DNA of 64,000 bases, taken from the NCBI GenBank assembly GCA_030544215.1, contig JARZZO010000001.1:69280456-69344455 (forward strand). The letters run 5' to 3'. This DNA comes from Zantedeschia hybrid cultivar. Taxonomy: Eukaryota > Streptophyta > Magnoliopsida > Alismatales > Araceae. Below are positions 10,901-24,500 of this stretch, one piece after another. Made by a program: the position numbers and the translations under genes. The notes beneath the pieces were generated by a model that saw only the letters and a program-made list of their open reading frames with translations, had not been told where the DNA came from and did no database searches. Within the stretch, counting starts at the first letter, position 1, and each line of letters begins with the position of its first letter.

Positions 10901-13900
10901 ACCTTAATGCTGATTTCCATCTGTAGTCTCATCTATTCATTTTATTCTTTAGACGTGTGGATGATTCATTGCTCATGAACTCTCTCTGGCAATTGCAGGA
11001 TGATGCAGATTGGTCAACTTTAGGTGTGAAAGAGGTGTTTTCTCCTTCCATATTGTCTCATTGTGTGGTGCTTTTGAGAACATTTTTTGTTACTATACTA
11101 AGTTGTTTATTAAGTCATCAAGTGCTGATTTGACTAGGGTCAAAAACTGATGATGATGGGAACTGCAGATGAAGTTGTTAAAGCTCCTGAAAAGGGTCCT
11201 GTCTTCATGGAAGACTTACCAGAAGAAGAACAGGCTGTTGCTGTGGTATTTTTCTATTTTCAATACAGAGCCCGTTTGAGAAGAATGCAATTTCTTTTAC
11301 CTTACAGGTGTTTTTATTTCTATAGCATCTATTTGCATGTCCTATTATCCATATAAGTGGTTTAAGTACCATCAATGATCCAAGCCAACCAACTGTTGTA
11401 TGCATGTGGATTGGAGGGAACTGATCACTTTTAATGCAAATCTCGCTGAAATGCAAATCTCGCTGAACTATTAAAAACCTGTACTACTTATCTGTGCTAA
11501 CTTTAGTGCTCATTGTTATATGTTCCGGCTTGTTTGGGTTAGCTATACATTGGAGTAAGGTCATCTTATAAATCTTTCTCAACTTAATTTCTTTGGATGA
11601 CATTAGGTTATTTTATTTTCTTTTTGCATAATTGACTCTGTAATTTGTATAAGTTTGTTGGAGTTTTAGGTTCGTGGCTCAGCGACCATAGACAATTTCT
11701 CTTCATGATCAAAAGCAGACTGTATGTCTCAGGAGATTTTAATGCTATTCTGTCTATAGTATTGCAAACTGACAAAACGTACATGCTCTAATGTTATGCT
11801 TTGTATGAAGTTTGTAATTGATCAATATGGCCCCCATTCCATTGAGCTACATTTTTTTTGTAAAGTATAATTGAGCCTTCAAGGTCCTCACATCCCACCA
11901 AGAAAGGAAATCATAGAATTTGCTGGGTTTTAATTTTGCATTGCAGGGTCATTCAGCTGGTTTATATAATTTGGGAAATACCTGCTACATGAACTCTACA
12001 GTGCAGTGTCTGCATTCAGTTCCCGAGTTGAAGCTGGCATTGACAAAGTAATTTTCTCTTTTCTATTGTTATCATGATAATTTATTGGCATTACATCGTG
12101 TGATCCATTCATCATGTTCATTTTGTTGTTTCCAAGCAGTTATACAAATTCGAGTAGAAATAATGATGTGGACCTTCTATCTCATAATTTGACTATTGCC
12201 ACCCGGGATCTTTTTAATGATCTTGACCGGAATGTCAAGCCTGTTGTACCGATGCAATTTTTGACGGTTAGTTCCTCTGCACATACTCAGCTTATGTTTG
12301 AATTACTGTCTTTTTGTTTGAATGGATGGGAATAGTGCACATCCACTTTCGGAGCTAGAAAGGAAGTATTTATTGGCTTAGAGCTCTCCATATGTAAAAA
12401 ACTCTTATTCTCCATTTACTGGATGTTTGTTTAGTGGTTAGAAGAATGATCGGGGATAAACTACCTTCTAAGGATATGTATTCATGATATAATGGACAAC
12501 CTTGCATTTAGATTTGCTTATTCACGATATAACAGACAGCCTTGCATTCAGATTTGCTTATTCACGATATAACAGACAACCTTGTATTCTGATCCGGCTG
12601 ATCCATGTCCAACCCTAAAGTTTACAGCTAATCCGTATTGCATGTATTGCTGTAATCTAACTCTGGGGCACTCCATTGAGCAGGTGATACGTAAAAAGTA
12701 TCCCCAGTTTGCACAGCAGCAAAATGGTATCTACATGCAACAGGTGCTCTAAATGAATCATTTCATTTTTGTTGTGAGATAATCTTACTCCTTTTTTGTG
12801 TCATTCATCCTTTTTTGTTCATCTGTCAACTGTAGGATGCTGAAGAATGTTGGAGTCAACTAATGTATACACTTTCTCAGTCTCTTAGATCTTTGGAGTC
12901 AAGGTATTTTACTTTCTTTTGATGGCATGCTAAGAACTGCTAACTAAAGTTTTTTTTTTATATAATTATATATTGTTTCTCCTTTTTCATTACGACATCC
13001 AATTGTGTTTGTTCTGACAGGGTTTCCTTTACCATTAGATGCCTAGCCTCATGGCTCATTTATGTATTTAGTTTTATCTATCTGGCATAAGATTAAATTC
13101 CTAGATTTTCTAGTTTGTCATCCAAATATGCATAAACTTTTAGTTCTTCTTCTCCATCTTTACTGTCATCGCATATGTTTGTATATAACTGTTCAAGATG
13201 CTCCGGTTATTTCATCAACACTAATATAAAGGCAAGTACTTAAGAACTGTCGGTGCCATTTGTTGTTTTGCAGCAAGCTAAGTATGACTCTGTTTGGTTT
13301 TCTTCTAAGACATCTTTTTTTAAAGAGTTTTATGGCACAGTGGATCATGGGATAGTTGGAAGATAGGTCTCTATGCAATCAACTGGCCTCTGAGTCATTA
13401 AAGCAGACTCTTTCTTTGGTTTAAACTTCCCTGGCCCCAAAGCCAGAACCATTCAGTAGAGGCTTCACTTCAAGTTGTCAGATAATTATGATTATTAATT
13501 GAACAACTTGAGGTGTCTCATTAAGATGACAGTCATAAAAAATTTACTGGAGGGCAGCTTGGAGAGGCTTCTTACTACTGATTAGTTGAAAGCTTGAAAT
13601 AAACAGAGTAGATGTTTTGTGACCTAAAAGGACTGGATGAACAAATTGGTAGAGACTTCTCATTATGGATTAGTTGAGGTAAATAGTACCAACAGCTAGA
13701 CGGTAAGACCCCGTGCACCTTGACTATAGCTTCACAGTGAAAACCTTGATCGAATGTGTGGGATAGGTGGGAGGTGGTGAGACACAACGACCAATCCTGA
13801 GAGATGAACTAAATGGGCACTTTTAACAGGATTTTTGAAAAGCTTTCAGGAAAGAATGGATTTTCAGAGGAGAATGTGTTTCAGTAAATTGATTGAGATA

Positions 13901-15527
13901 CAATCATACAATAGCTAAAATGGAGTTTTTTTTTTTATATATACTTTAGGTCTGACTGTCCTGATAGATGACCATCTTGGTACAGAATATAAGAAACAGA
14001 ATCCACATATGGTGGATAATTTCATCATGGTGTATTTTGCGAGTGGAGGGAGCCTTTCAGTGTTGAAATGCTAGAGTACAAGACAATAAGATAAGCCGTG
14101 CTTTACTGTTCACAATGTTGTGTGGTGAAGAAGATACATGAAATAGAAATTGACGTGGGAGGAGCAAGATGGGTACTACTTTTTACTTCACAATAAAATT
14201 GGTAGTCTAACCATTACCATTTTTTTGGAAAAAAAGGAGCAAGTTAAGGTAAGTATGGTAGGAGTAGGACTTTAAAAGTTGTAACTGGGAATGAAGTTAA
14301 AAGGAGTTTCACTTTCACGGTAGAAGATAAAAGAAATAGCCAACTTCCAACATCCATGTTGAAGGGACTTGAGAGGGAGTGGATAGGAGCGAATATGCTG
14401 GCATGGATAAGAGTGGATAAAACATTGGCTGAATCAGTGAAACCCCAACAAGGATGGCAGTTTCAGTACCAGTACCGATATGTACCGGTATTGATATTAG
14501 TATCGGTCTATTTCGGTGGTATCGGACGGGTACTGGGTCAAAATACACCACCTGTATTGGCTGGTACTGGCCGGTATCATAACTTTATTTTAATTTTTAT
14601 TTATTTTTCCATTTTTGGTACCTGTTTCACCCCGAGGTTGGTACCGGTGCTGGTGCCGGCAGACAGTGGTATGTATCGGCCGATACCAGTACGATATGGC
14701 CGACACTGCCATCAGCAAACCCCCAACTACCTCCCTTCTGCTGACAGTCAGGGACCCCTCGCTCGGGCCTGGTAGCCCTCCATGTCCCCTCCTCAAGCAG
14801 AGGCTGTTAGCAGTCGCTGTCTCGAAGCCATTGGACCATGGTTTGCCATATCATACCGGATCGTGCCGACTCATATGAGTCGACTCGTATCTGGGCAAGT
14901 CCGATCTTTTGGCATGCACCGAGTCGGACTGGATCATACCGGCTCGTACATGTATAATGGTTGTTTTAAATCGAGTTTTTCCCATTTGATAAGTAAAACT
15001 TACACTTTTTATATCAAATAATAGGGTACATTTCTCTAAAATATGGCTTAAACACCTTACTTTTAACAAATTCACTAGCTTAACTCGTGCGAGTCGGACC
15101 GGGTTGGATCGGTATCATATCATATTTGAGAAGATACTATCCGATACATATCAGAGATATGGCGACCTTGCATTGGATACTCCCTATGCTGACCACCGAG
15201 CCTTCTGATAACCACTCCCCTGTGGCAGATATCTTCCATTTTTTGGCCAGTTTGAGCTGTTAGGGTGGTGGGAAAGTTCAAGGTGGGGAGACCTTGTCAT
15301 ATAATGGAGCAAGGGTATGTAGAATCGGATCGAGACTAGGAATTGCTCAGGTCTGGATCTTATCTGGATTGGGATCAGATTGGCAGAATTGGCTGATCCA
15401 AAGGAAAACCGCTGATTCTTGGATTGGCCTCATTTTTTTAATTTTAAAAAAATTGGGAAAGTTTATAAAAATAAGAAAATTAAAAAAGAAACTAGAATAT
15501 AACTCTCTCTCTCTCTCTATATATATG

Positions 15528-15561
<34 letters not shown>

Positions 15562-18500
15562 CATATGTATATATATATACATATATATATATATACATAT
15601 GTATATATATACATATATATATATATACATATATATATATACATACATATATATATATATACATATATATATATAAGTAGAAAAAGCACATTTTTTTCAG
15701 ATTTTCCTGATTTTTGTAGATACTACTTTATTTTCTTCTCTTCTTCCTCTTGGACTTCCTTCTCCTTTATTTCCTTCCTTTGGTATTATTTCTAAAGGTG
15801 GAGAAGAGGGGAAGATGAAATCAACCTTGGGGCTTCACCTTCTTGGCTACTACTACTACTTCTACTACCCTTCAAGCCAAGAACTGCTGGATAGAGGGGT
15901 TTCCCCTGCTGGATCTGCTGCTCACCGTTGGTGGGGAAGGGGCACCAGGGCTGGAGAAGTGGGAGGGGGGGTTGCCGGAGCAGGGGAGAGGGGGTGTGGG
16001 GATGCTGGGATCACATATCCCTTTTGGTCACAGGCTGGAGGTTTAAAACCCCAGCTGCGTATCACATGAGATCGGGCCCATGTCGGGTTAATCCAGGGTG
16101 GATTGGTCCTATACACACCTGATTTCATCTGTGCACACATATCGGACCAATTCAGCTCGATCTGTCTGATCCTGGATGATTCCACCCAATTCTGGACCGT
16201 TTCTGGATGATTTAAATTTGATCTAGGCCTCCTTTTTATTTTTTCTTTTCTTTTGGGAATCGACCTCTCCCCCATGAGATCGGATCGGGACCCTCAATTC
16301 TGATCTGAATCACCAGATTATGCGAACCATGCTCCATGAGTGGAACGGAGATCAACTTGTGGTGCTGGCAGCCTGTTGAGGCCCTTATGCTGCTGTACTG
16401 CCATGCCTTCTGGAAGGCGGTCAATGGGCCCCCAAAGCCTGAAAGCCTGGCTCGGCATGATACCTAAAAATTGGGCATGGGTAATAAAATTGAGCCCAAA
16501 TAAATTTTGGGCTGGGGTTAAAACAATTGGAAGCCCGTTTCATTTTTCGGGCTGGGCTTGTGCTTGACTAAGCCTGAGCCCAAAAGCCTGATGAGCCCGC
16601 TCCGTTATAGTAGTGCTTTACTTATTGGTTACCAATGTCCCTTAGATCTTTGTTATTTCTAATTTTTACATTGAAATCATTTGTGTCTATTATGTTTTGG
16701 TTAGCTATGAAAGTATGGTGTTTATGTTAATTTTGCTAATTGTAGTTGCAATTATTTCTTGTACCCTTCTTTTTACCCTAAACTACAGGTGCTTCTAGTA
16801 GATGTACAATTATGTTCAATTATTTTGTGAGAAAAATGAATAAGTGCATACTCATCGTGTTAGGTTGACAAGTTATATTTTAAACATGAGAAGCAATATT
16901 CCTTATTCTTGGCCCCGAAGCCCGAACCCAGAACTCGATTTATTTTGGGCTTGGGCTTTGGCATACAAAAATGGGCCTGGGCCGGGCTTGGGCTCGAGTT
17001 TTCATAATGGGCTTGGGCTTGCTAAGCCCGACCCCGAACCCGGCCCATTGACACCCCTACTTCGGGGGCCCATGATGCTGGGCTGCTGCCATTGCTGGTG
17101 CAGCATGCCAGCTTGTTGATGTGAAGGGCCTTGCCTTCAGGCATGGAGGAGCTGTCTGTGGTGTCGGGGAAAGTGAAGGGAGATCTCCCCCATCTTATAG
17201 TGATCGCACGGGGGAGAGCTTAGCCACACTTAGATGTGCCACTAGTCTGAGCCTATTAAAGCCTAGGCATGTGTATGCGATAGGCTGAATTGGGTCAAGA
17301 CATACATTTTTCCAGGCTTTTTCTTGTCTCTAGCCCACTTTAAACCAGTGCAGGGCCTGCGGGCTTGCACAACTCATTGACACCCTTCTTGATAAACACT
17401 TTGATGTATTAACTTTCCTCATGTCTTTTTCCTTTGTTGAATCTTGACTAGATGCTTAAAGGCTCACTCCCCCTCATGTCTTGGACAATTCAATATTCTA
17501 GTGATGGTTTGGAGACTTCTGCTGTGGGCTGACACAATTGCATGACTGTTTAAAATTCATTCATCCCTGAGGGCGTGGCCTTTCTTGCCGACCGAGCGCA
17601 CGTTTATTGTTCTGCAAACTCCTCTCCAAGAGAAAGCATAGTCGGGGGAGTCATCTATATATATTCATTGGTCAGATTCTGTCATTTTTCCTTCTTTTTG
17701 TGGCTCATCTTGAATCTCGTGACCTGTAGTCTATTCCATGCTCTGACTTCTAATGAAGCCACCTAGGCCTTGAACTTCAAAGACGAACTGCAGCCAGAAA
17801 TCTGTCTTTTGGGTTCAGTCCCCTTCATATTTAATGCTCAGCAATGTTGGCAAACTTGGGATGTCTGAAAAATCCTAAAGACCAAATGGAATTATAATTG
17901 TCAGTTCTAAACCTTGCCTCCATCTCTATCATTTTATTGAGATGACCAGTCTGATTTTTACCTTGCACTTGGCTCATTCTGTACAACTATTTTTCTTAGC
18001 ATTTTATACATTTGATTATATTTATATACTTAGACATGAAGTTATGCTGGTAAAAAATAATACGATCCCAGCTAGCAGCCAGCTACATATGAGAATTTCT
18101 TTATTAGACATGCAGTTATAACATGAAGATGGGAATCATTCTCCTGCCAAATATTTTTTAATATTTGAATAATTTTTTTTAACCCTTTGTTGTTTGAAGA
18201 TAAATGATGCTGACAATCTGATAGTGAATCTGATATTTATGTGATGTTTTGGAACAGTGATAATACCACAGCTGTGAAGTCACTCTTTGGTATTGATCTT
18301 GTTAGCAGGTACTTTTTGCCCATTTTACTGCTGTATACCGTTTATTCAATGCTTGAGCACATGCCAAGTCTTTTATCCATGCCTCTGCATGTGTTTCTTT
18401 TGTGAAGACAAGAGGGATCGTAATTTTTTGTTCATGTCCGCCACTTTCTCCACACTGCATGTGTATATTACCGTGTACGCAAGCATGTTGAAGTCCCTTT

Positions 18501-21500
18501 CTAGTCCCTTTCCAGATGTTGGACACAATTTTTTTATGAGCATTATGAGATCCCGCTGCTTGGTTCCAAGAGGCCCTTACTAGGCTTTAAATTATCAGGA
18601 TCTACTGTGCTGAAAGTGGTGAAGAAAGCTCTGAGACGGAATCAGTTTACTCACTAAAATGCCACATCTCACAGGAGGTGAACCATTTACATGAGGGACT
18701 CAAGCATGTAAGTGCCCTTGGGAAGACATATAACAGTATAATTCTGTCAAGTGTTCATGAGTTTAATGCAATTACTGCTTACTGGTTTGTAACTTAAAGT
18801 TGACTTGATAGCTCTCTTTTGGCATAAGCATCACTTTTGAATTTTGTTTTCCAACTTAAGTACATACTAATGAAAAAGCATGTGTAGAGGAAGTTTTTTT
18901 GGGTCAATTTTCTGAGGGGGTTAATGCACTCTCTCAGTAACTTGCACTGGGCAGGTTTGATTATTTGTCTCTATGAAACCACAAGGAATAATTGCATCTA
19001 ACTGCGCATGAAAAGGTGTTGCAATTAAAGCTACATGATAGTAAAACTGTAAAAAGTATAATTTGTATTTTGTACAAAGTGAAATTTCCTTGCTGGACTT
19101 TGACAAGGCTAATCAAGCGTACCTGGGTGTTGTTCAACATTTTGGAAGGCTTAGGTTCAGCCATAAATTATTTGGATAGTTGTAAATATCTATCATGTCA
19201 ACTGCATTCTTGATTGTATTTAATGGCTAAAGCAACAAGATATTAGATATTCCATAAGGGAAGGGCTTAGAGGCAATGAAGTTCAATCTTTTAGCTTCAC
19301 TTCTGTATTGTTTCCCTAGGGGTTTAGTTGTTCAGGGATGAGTTAAGGGGAATAGCTTATGCTGGAATAAAGGTATTTTAGTCTGAAACACCTTTTAGTT
19401 TATAGGAATAAGCGGTTCTGCCCTTTTACCTAGAATGGCTTATACCAGGTATTCCGGGAATAAGTCATTCCTGCATGGGACCCACGCAGAATAAGGAATC
19501 CTGCCCATCAAACTAGAGTAAGTGGGTTAAATGGAATACCAGGTCTTAATCCAGGCCTTATTCTGTTATGAAGTGAACCCAGGGGAATGGACATGGGGGA
19601 TAGGGCCAGCAGGCTGGGTTGACACATAGCTCTGCAATTTGGTTTCGGTCTGTTGCATGTAAACCATTGCTAGAATGAAAATTGCACATTTGTTACTCAT
19701 GCATTTGAATTGTTACATATATCGTTAATAATAACGATGATGTGCATAAGGACCATTTTCCATGTGCAAAAACTCCATTTGGATGTGTGCTCGAAGACCA
19801 TTTGTTGCTTTTCTGCACATTATTATTATTCTTAATAATATATGTGACAAATCAAATGCATGATGATACGTTTGCAAGTTTCATTGTAGCAGCAATTTAT
19901 TTGCAATAAAAATCTTTTGCTTTTACTGTATAACTCACTCATAGGGATGTAAATGACAAGCTTGCTTGATGAACAACTCATGATCGGGCATGCTAAAAGC
20001 TTAAGTTGGCTTATTGGACTAAGTAAATGAGCAAACTTGAACAATTTTTAGGGTCAGTTAATAAACTTCTAAGCTTGAACCTAGGTATGCTTGGCCCATT
20101 AAAGTTCGTGAACATGCTTGATAAGATGATTATATTTATTTAATAATACGGTCTTGTTCATTAGTAGCTCATGTAGAATTATTTTCGTTTCTATTTAATA
20201 ATTCAATTGATTTGTTAATATATGGGACACTACCTCTTTTCATTCATTTAGTGGTTCAAACAAGTTGGTAAATGTTAAATGAACTGGGATATCTTTCGAT
20301 GAGCTTGAGTTAAGCTCAAGTAGGCCCAGTTATTAAGTGGGCCAAGCCTGAACAGTATAGGACTCGTCTAGTTTAACATCCCAACCAACTTGAGCTCGAT
20401 AAAAGCTCAACTCGATAATAGACAAACCAATAGGGCAAACACATGGTTTTTCACAGGGCAGCAGGATTTTATACAATCTGCTTTGAAGAAAAATAGGACA
20501 CTAAGGATTTTCAGTGTAATTACCTTGAATCACTAGAGAGGGTATAAAACATTATTCCGAAGCAGAAAAAAATATTCCGAGGAAAACAGACCAAGAAAAA
20601 TGCTATTTGGCACAATGCAGCCTTTTTTTTGAAGAAGGGGGGGGGGGTTGCATGTACAAATGCGTTCATTCTTTTCTACCAAGCCTGATTCCTGATTTGG
20701 GAGCAGTTGACATGTGGAAATTTTGTTGAAGAAAGTTGTTACAGGTAAGCAAATAGCTAGCAGCGTTGGAGTTTTGCTGGAAAAATTGGTTCTGTGGAGC
20801 ATTCTGCTGTGTACCAAGTGGAGTTATGGACCCTTCTTCTTGATGGGCCTATCAGATCTTGAGGTTGGGATGATGTCATTCAACAGTTTGAGGATAAACT
20901 GTTCGAGAAACTTGGGTGGGCTGCACAAATTTGGTGCCTTTTGTATAGAGGGAACTTTTGAGTGTTTTTGTTCATTACTCTTGTATATTCCACTACTACT
21001 CATATTCTAGGTGGTACCATCCACGGTACACACAAAAAAAAGAAGAAAAAGTGTGCCTGAAAAAAACTGTCTGGAAGATGCATCCGCTATCATATAGTGT
21101 GAGATTGGTGCTGTACAAGTGAGGCAATCGCAAGCTTTCTTGCCAATCTTCTGACCATATTTCAATCTTTTGAGATGGTAGAGCTCAGGAGATCGGCAGT
21201 CAGATTATTTGGGCAGAGGTGCCAAGAGAGCTTATCATGCTATTGGATGGAGCGGTGCAGGAATGGGGTGTGTTGGTGATTATGGTTGAATGGTCTTGTT
21301 TTATGGACAATGGTGGTGGAAGAGTTTACTGTTGGGAGGGAGGTTTTGGGATATGCTAGCTTGCATTGCTTCATATGTTGATCCTTATATCCTGTGTGTG
21401 GCCGATTTTCTTGTGGGCACGGTGATGACACAGGATAAGAGAAGATGCTGTTTTATATTGATTTCAGGTGTGAAATTCTCTCTTTAGACTATATATTTGG

Positions 21501-24500
21501 ATGCTTTCTTTGCCTCTAGAGATTGTTTGAGGCCCAGTTTGCAGACAGTGTAATAGGTCAGCAAGTGATGTCCGCTGGCTATGGTTTGTGGGCAGCATTA
21601 GCATTGCTAGGAAGGGGGATTCCTCACGTGAATTAGCTTTCAGGTATGTTAAATAACCTTATCTCTAATCATAATTACTGATGCTAGACATGGATATGAT
21701 GTAGGCAACATGCTTACTGTGGGTTCCATCTCTTCATTACTGATGCAGGTTGTAGACAATAGGGGTGTGCACGGTTCGGTTTGGTCCGGGTTCGTGCATT
21801 TTTGACAAAAAACTGAACCGAACCGAAATTTTTTATAACCCGAACCAAACCAAACCGATCTTCAGCTCAACCCGAATTGAACCGAACCGAACTGGTTCGG
21901 TTCGGTTCGGTTTTACTGTTTGGGTTGGGCTTTTGGGCTTTAATCAATGGGCCTATTTAAATCTGGTTCACAGTCTATTTCTACATGGGCTTTAACCTGT
22001 GGCTGTGGGCTTGGCTATTTAATTTGTTTATGGTCTTATTTTACATGGGCTTTTAACCAGTTGACTTGTCTATTTAAATATGATTTAACATGTGGGCTTG
22101 GCTATGTAGTTTGTTTATAGTCTTATTTTACATGGGCTTTTAACCAGTTGACTTGCCTATCTAAATATGATTTGTAGTCTATGTTATATGGGCTTTAACC
22201 TGTAGGCTACCCTATTTGGCAGACTGCAAGTCATATCCAAATTTGCTTCCTAGATGGTAGAGCTTGACAGAACAAAATGAGCACACTAGCTTGGCCGATC
22301 CACAGTCACATATAAACAAAGATATGGTGCCTAAAAACTGGTTGGTATGAAAAACATTCATAAGTTGACAAATGATTCCTAGCAGACCGTAGGGTCTGCC
22401 CCCAAAATGCATTTTCAGTTTAGCATTTTACAATATAAAAAGAACTCGAGAGCAGCTTCAGAGTACAAGCATTCTCAAACAAGAAGGTAAAAATCAGTGG
22501 CAAAATCCAATTTAAAATAGAAGCACCAAGAAAACCTTCATCCAATCCATATTGCTAGCATATTTAGAAAAGCAAAAATAACATAGAATCTTCAAAAAGT
22601 TGCAGAAAAATACACCTCAATATCAAGACCCTTTTATTTCCTACAGAGAGATCGTAGAGTGATGACCTTATGTTTCCTTTACCATTCACATCAAAGCTCA
22701 TGATTTCATCATCTACATGATGAAAAAAAAAAAATCTGAACATGTGATCACATCAAAGCCTACTTTTAATGACTTGAAAAAAGATTGAAAGTGATAAGAT
22801 GATCGAGTATTCAAACATGATTGAAAGTTACAAGAGATTCAAAAGTCTAATAGTTAGCTACTTCCAATACAATACTAAAGTTAAACCAACAAACAATATC
22901 AAATGTATGAGATGGCCACAAAATATTACAACTCCCCGCCTTAATACAAATAAGAAAGTAATCCAAATTCAAATACAAGACAATTTGCTTCAACTACAAA
23001 CATATATGGCTAAACCACCTCAAATAGGTCCCAAGTCCAATATCTTTTTGCTTTGTAAATCCTTGCAGTCATCTAAAACCTACATAAAAATCGGCATAAG
23101 TTGTATATCATAGTAGAAAGTAGTTTAACAACTATATTTGAAGAAAAAAAACATAGTTAAGAAATACTTATCCATATTCACCCAATATCAATGACAGCAG
23201 GTGCACATGTGACACAAGAAAGTTCTGTAGAGAGATATAGAGAGAGAGATTTAAAGAGAGTTATTTTAATACACAAACAAAGATATAATGATCACTTCAT
23301 AAATAAACGGTAAAAAATAAAATTTACCTTCATCTAGTTGCTCAACTTCTTCTAATTTCTCTTCAACATTAAGTTGATCTTTTGATAGTCGAACCCAATC
23401 TTGAGTGCAAATAAGTGCTTCTACTATCTTTGGAGACAAAGAACTTCTAAATGCATCGAGAACACAACCACCAGTGCTAAATGTCGATTCTGATGCTACA
23501 GTAGAGATATGAATAGCTAGCACATCACGTGCCACAAGTGAGAGAATAGGAAACCTTGCACTATTGACTTTCCACCAAGCCAAAATATCAAATGAGTCAA
23601 CATCATTTTTTGTCTCTTCATCTAAATATTTAACTAACTCGGACTTGACATCTCCACTTTCTCTTTCAGCCTTGTGTTGCTTGAACCGGGATTTTAGAAT
23701 TGTCATTTTTGTAGCCGGTTGCTCACCATCTAATGCAATTGCACTTGAACTAGAAGATGCACTTTGAAGTCTACTTCTTTGCTGTCCACTTGAAACTGTA
23801 TCTACATTTTTATATTCATCATACAAAACAAAAAGTGTGGCTTTCACTTTCTTATTCAACGACGAAGCTTTTTCACCTTCATATATTTGAGATATTCCAA
23901 ATTCAACATACTCAAGTTTATATCGAGGATCAAGAACCACAACAATAAACATCATAAGATTCAATCTTTCTGGATTTTTTCAATATTTATCACACTTTTG
24001 TTTCATTTTGAAAGCCATTTCCCCAAAAACAAGATTATCACTATCACACCATTCTTTCAAGAGACAATCAAAATTATTAATTTCATGAAAGTAGGTGTTA
24101 GAAGTGACATATAGTGCTCCTGAAACCCTCATGGTAAGATTATATAAGAACGACGAAGCTTTTTCACCTTCATATATTTGAGATATTCCAAATTCAACAT
24201 ACTCAAGTTTATATCGAGCATCAGGAACCACAACAATAAACATCATAAGATTCAATCTTTCTGAATTTTCCCAATATTTATCACACTTTTGTTTCATTTT
24301 GAAAGCCATTTCCCCAAAAACAAGATTATCACTATCACACCATTCTTTCAAGAGACGATCAACATTATTAATTTCATGAAAGTAGGTGTTAGAAGTGACA
24401 TATAGTGCTCCTGAAACCCTCATGGTAAGATTATATAAGCTCTCTAACAATTTTGTCAAATCTCTAACCTTCTCCCAATTTTCATCTTGAGGCTTTCCTA

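Larger units (their letters stand above)
12904..18257. other. UBP6 intron 8 (5.4 kb), repeat-filled
   Basis: No exon-like sequence remains between exons 8 and 9. Visible content: a GTACCGGTAT-rich stretch (about 14460-14710), GAGTCGGAC/GATCATACCGG repeats (14860-15120), a TA microsatellite, GGATCNGATC-rich arms near 15320-15420 and 16160-16310, and a GGGCTTGGGC-rich element (16413-17062). Several are probably non-autonomous DNA transposons whose ends I could not fix. The stretch 12904-14360 shows nothing recognisable. Confidence 0.6.

Noticed and set aside
14440..15175. CAAGG-ended hAT MITE in UBP6 intron 8
   Set aside because: The ends (CAAGGATGGCA and CAAGGTCGCCA on the complement) look inverted, but the 8-bp flanks do not match, so I did not call an element.
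15294..15691. Tyr/Ile-rich open frames over the TA microsatellite
   Set aside because: They are simple-sequence artefacts, present on both strands.
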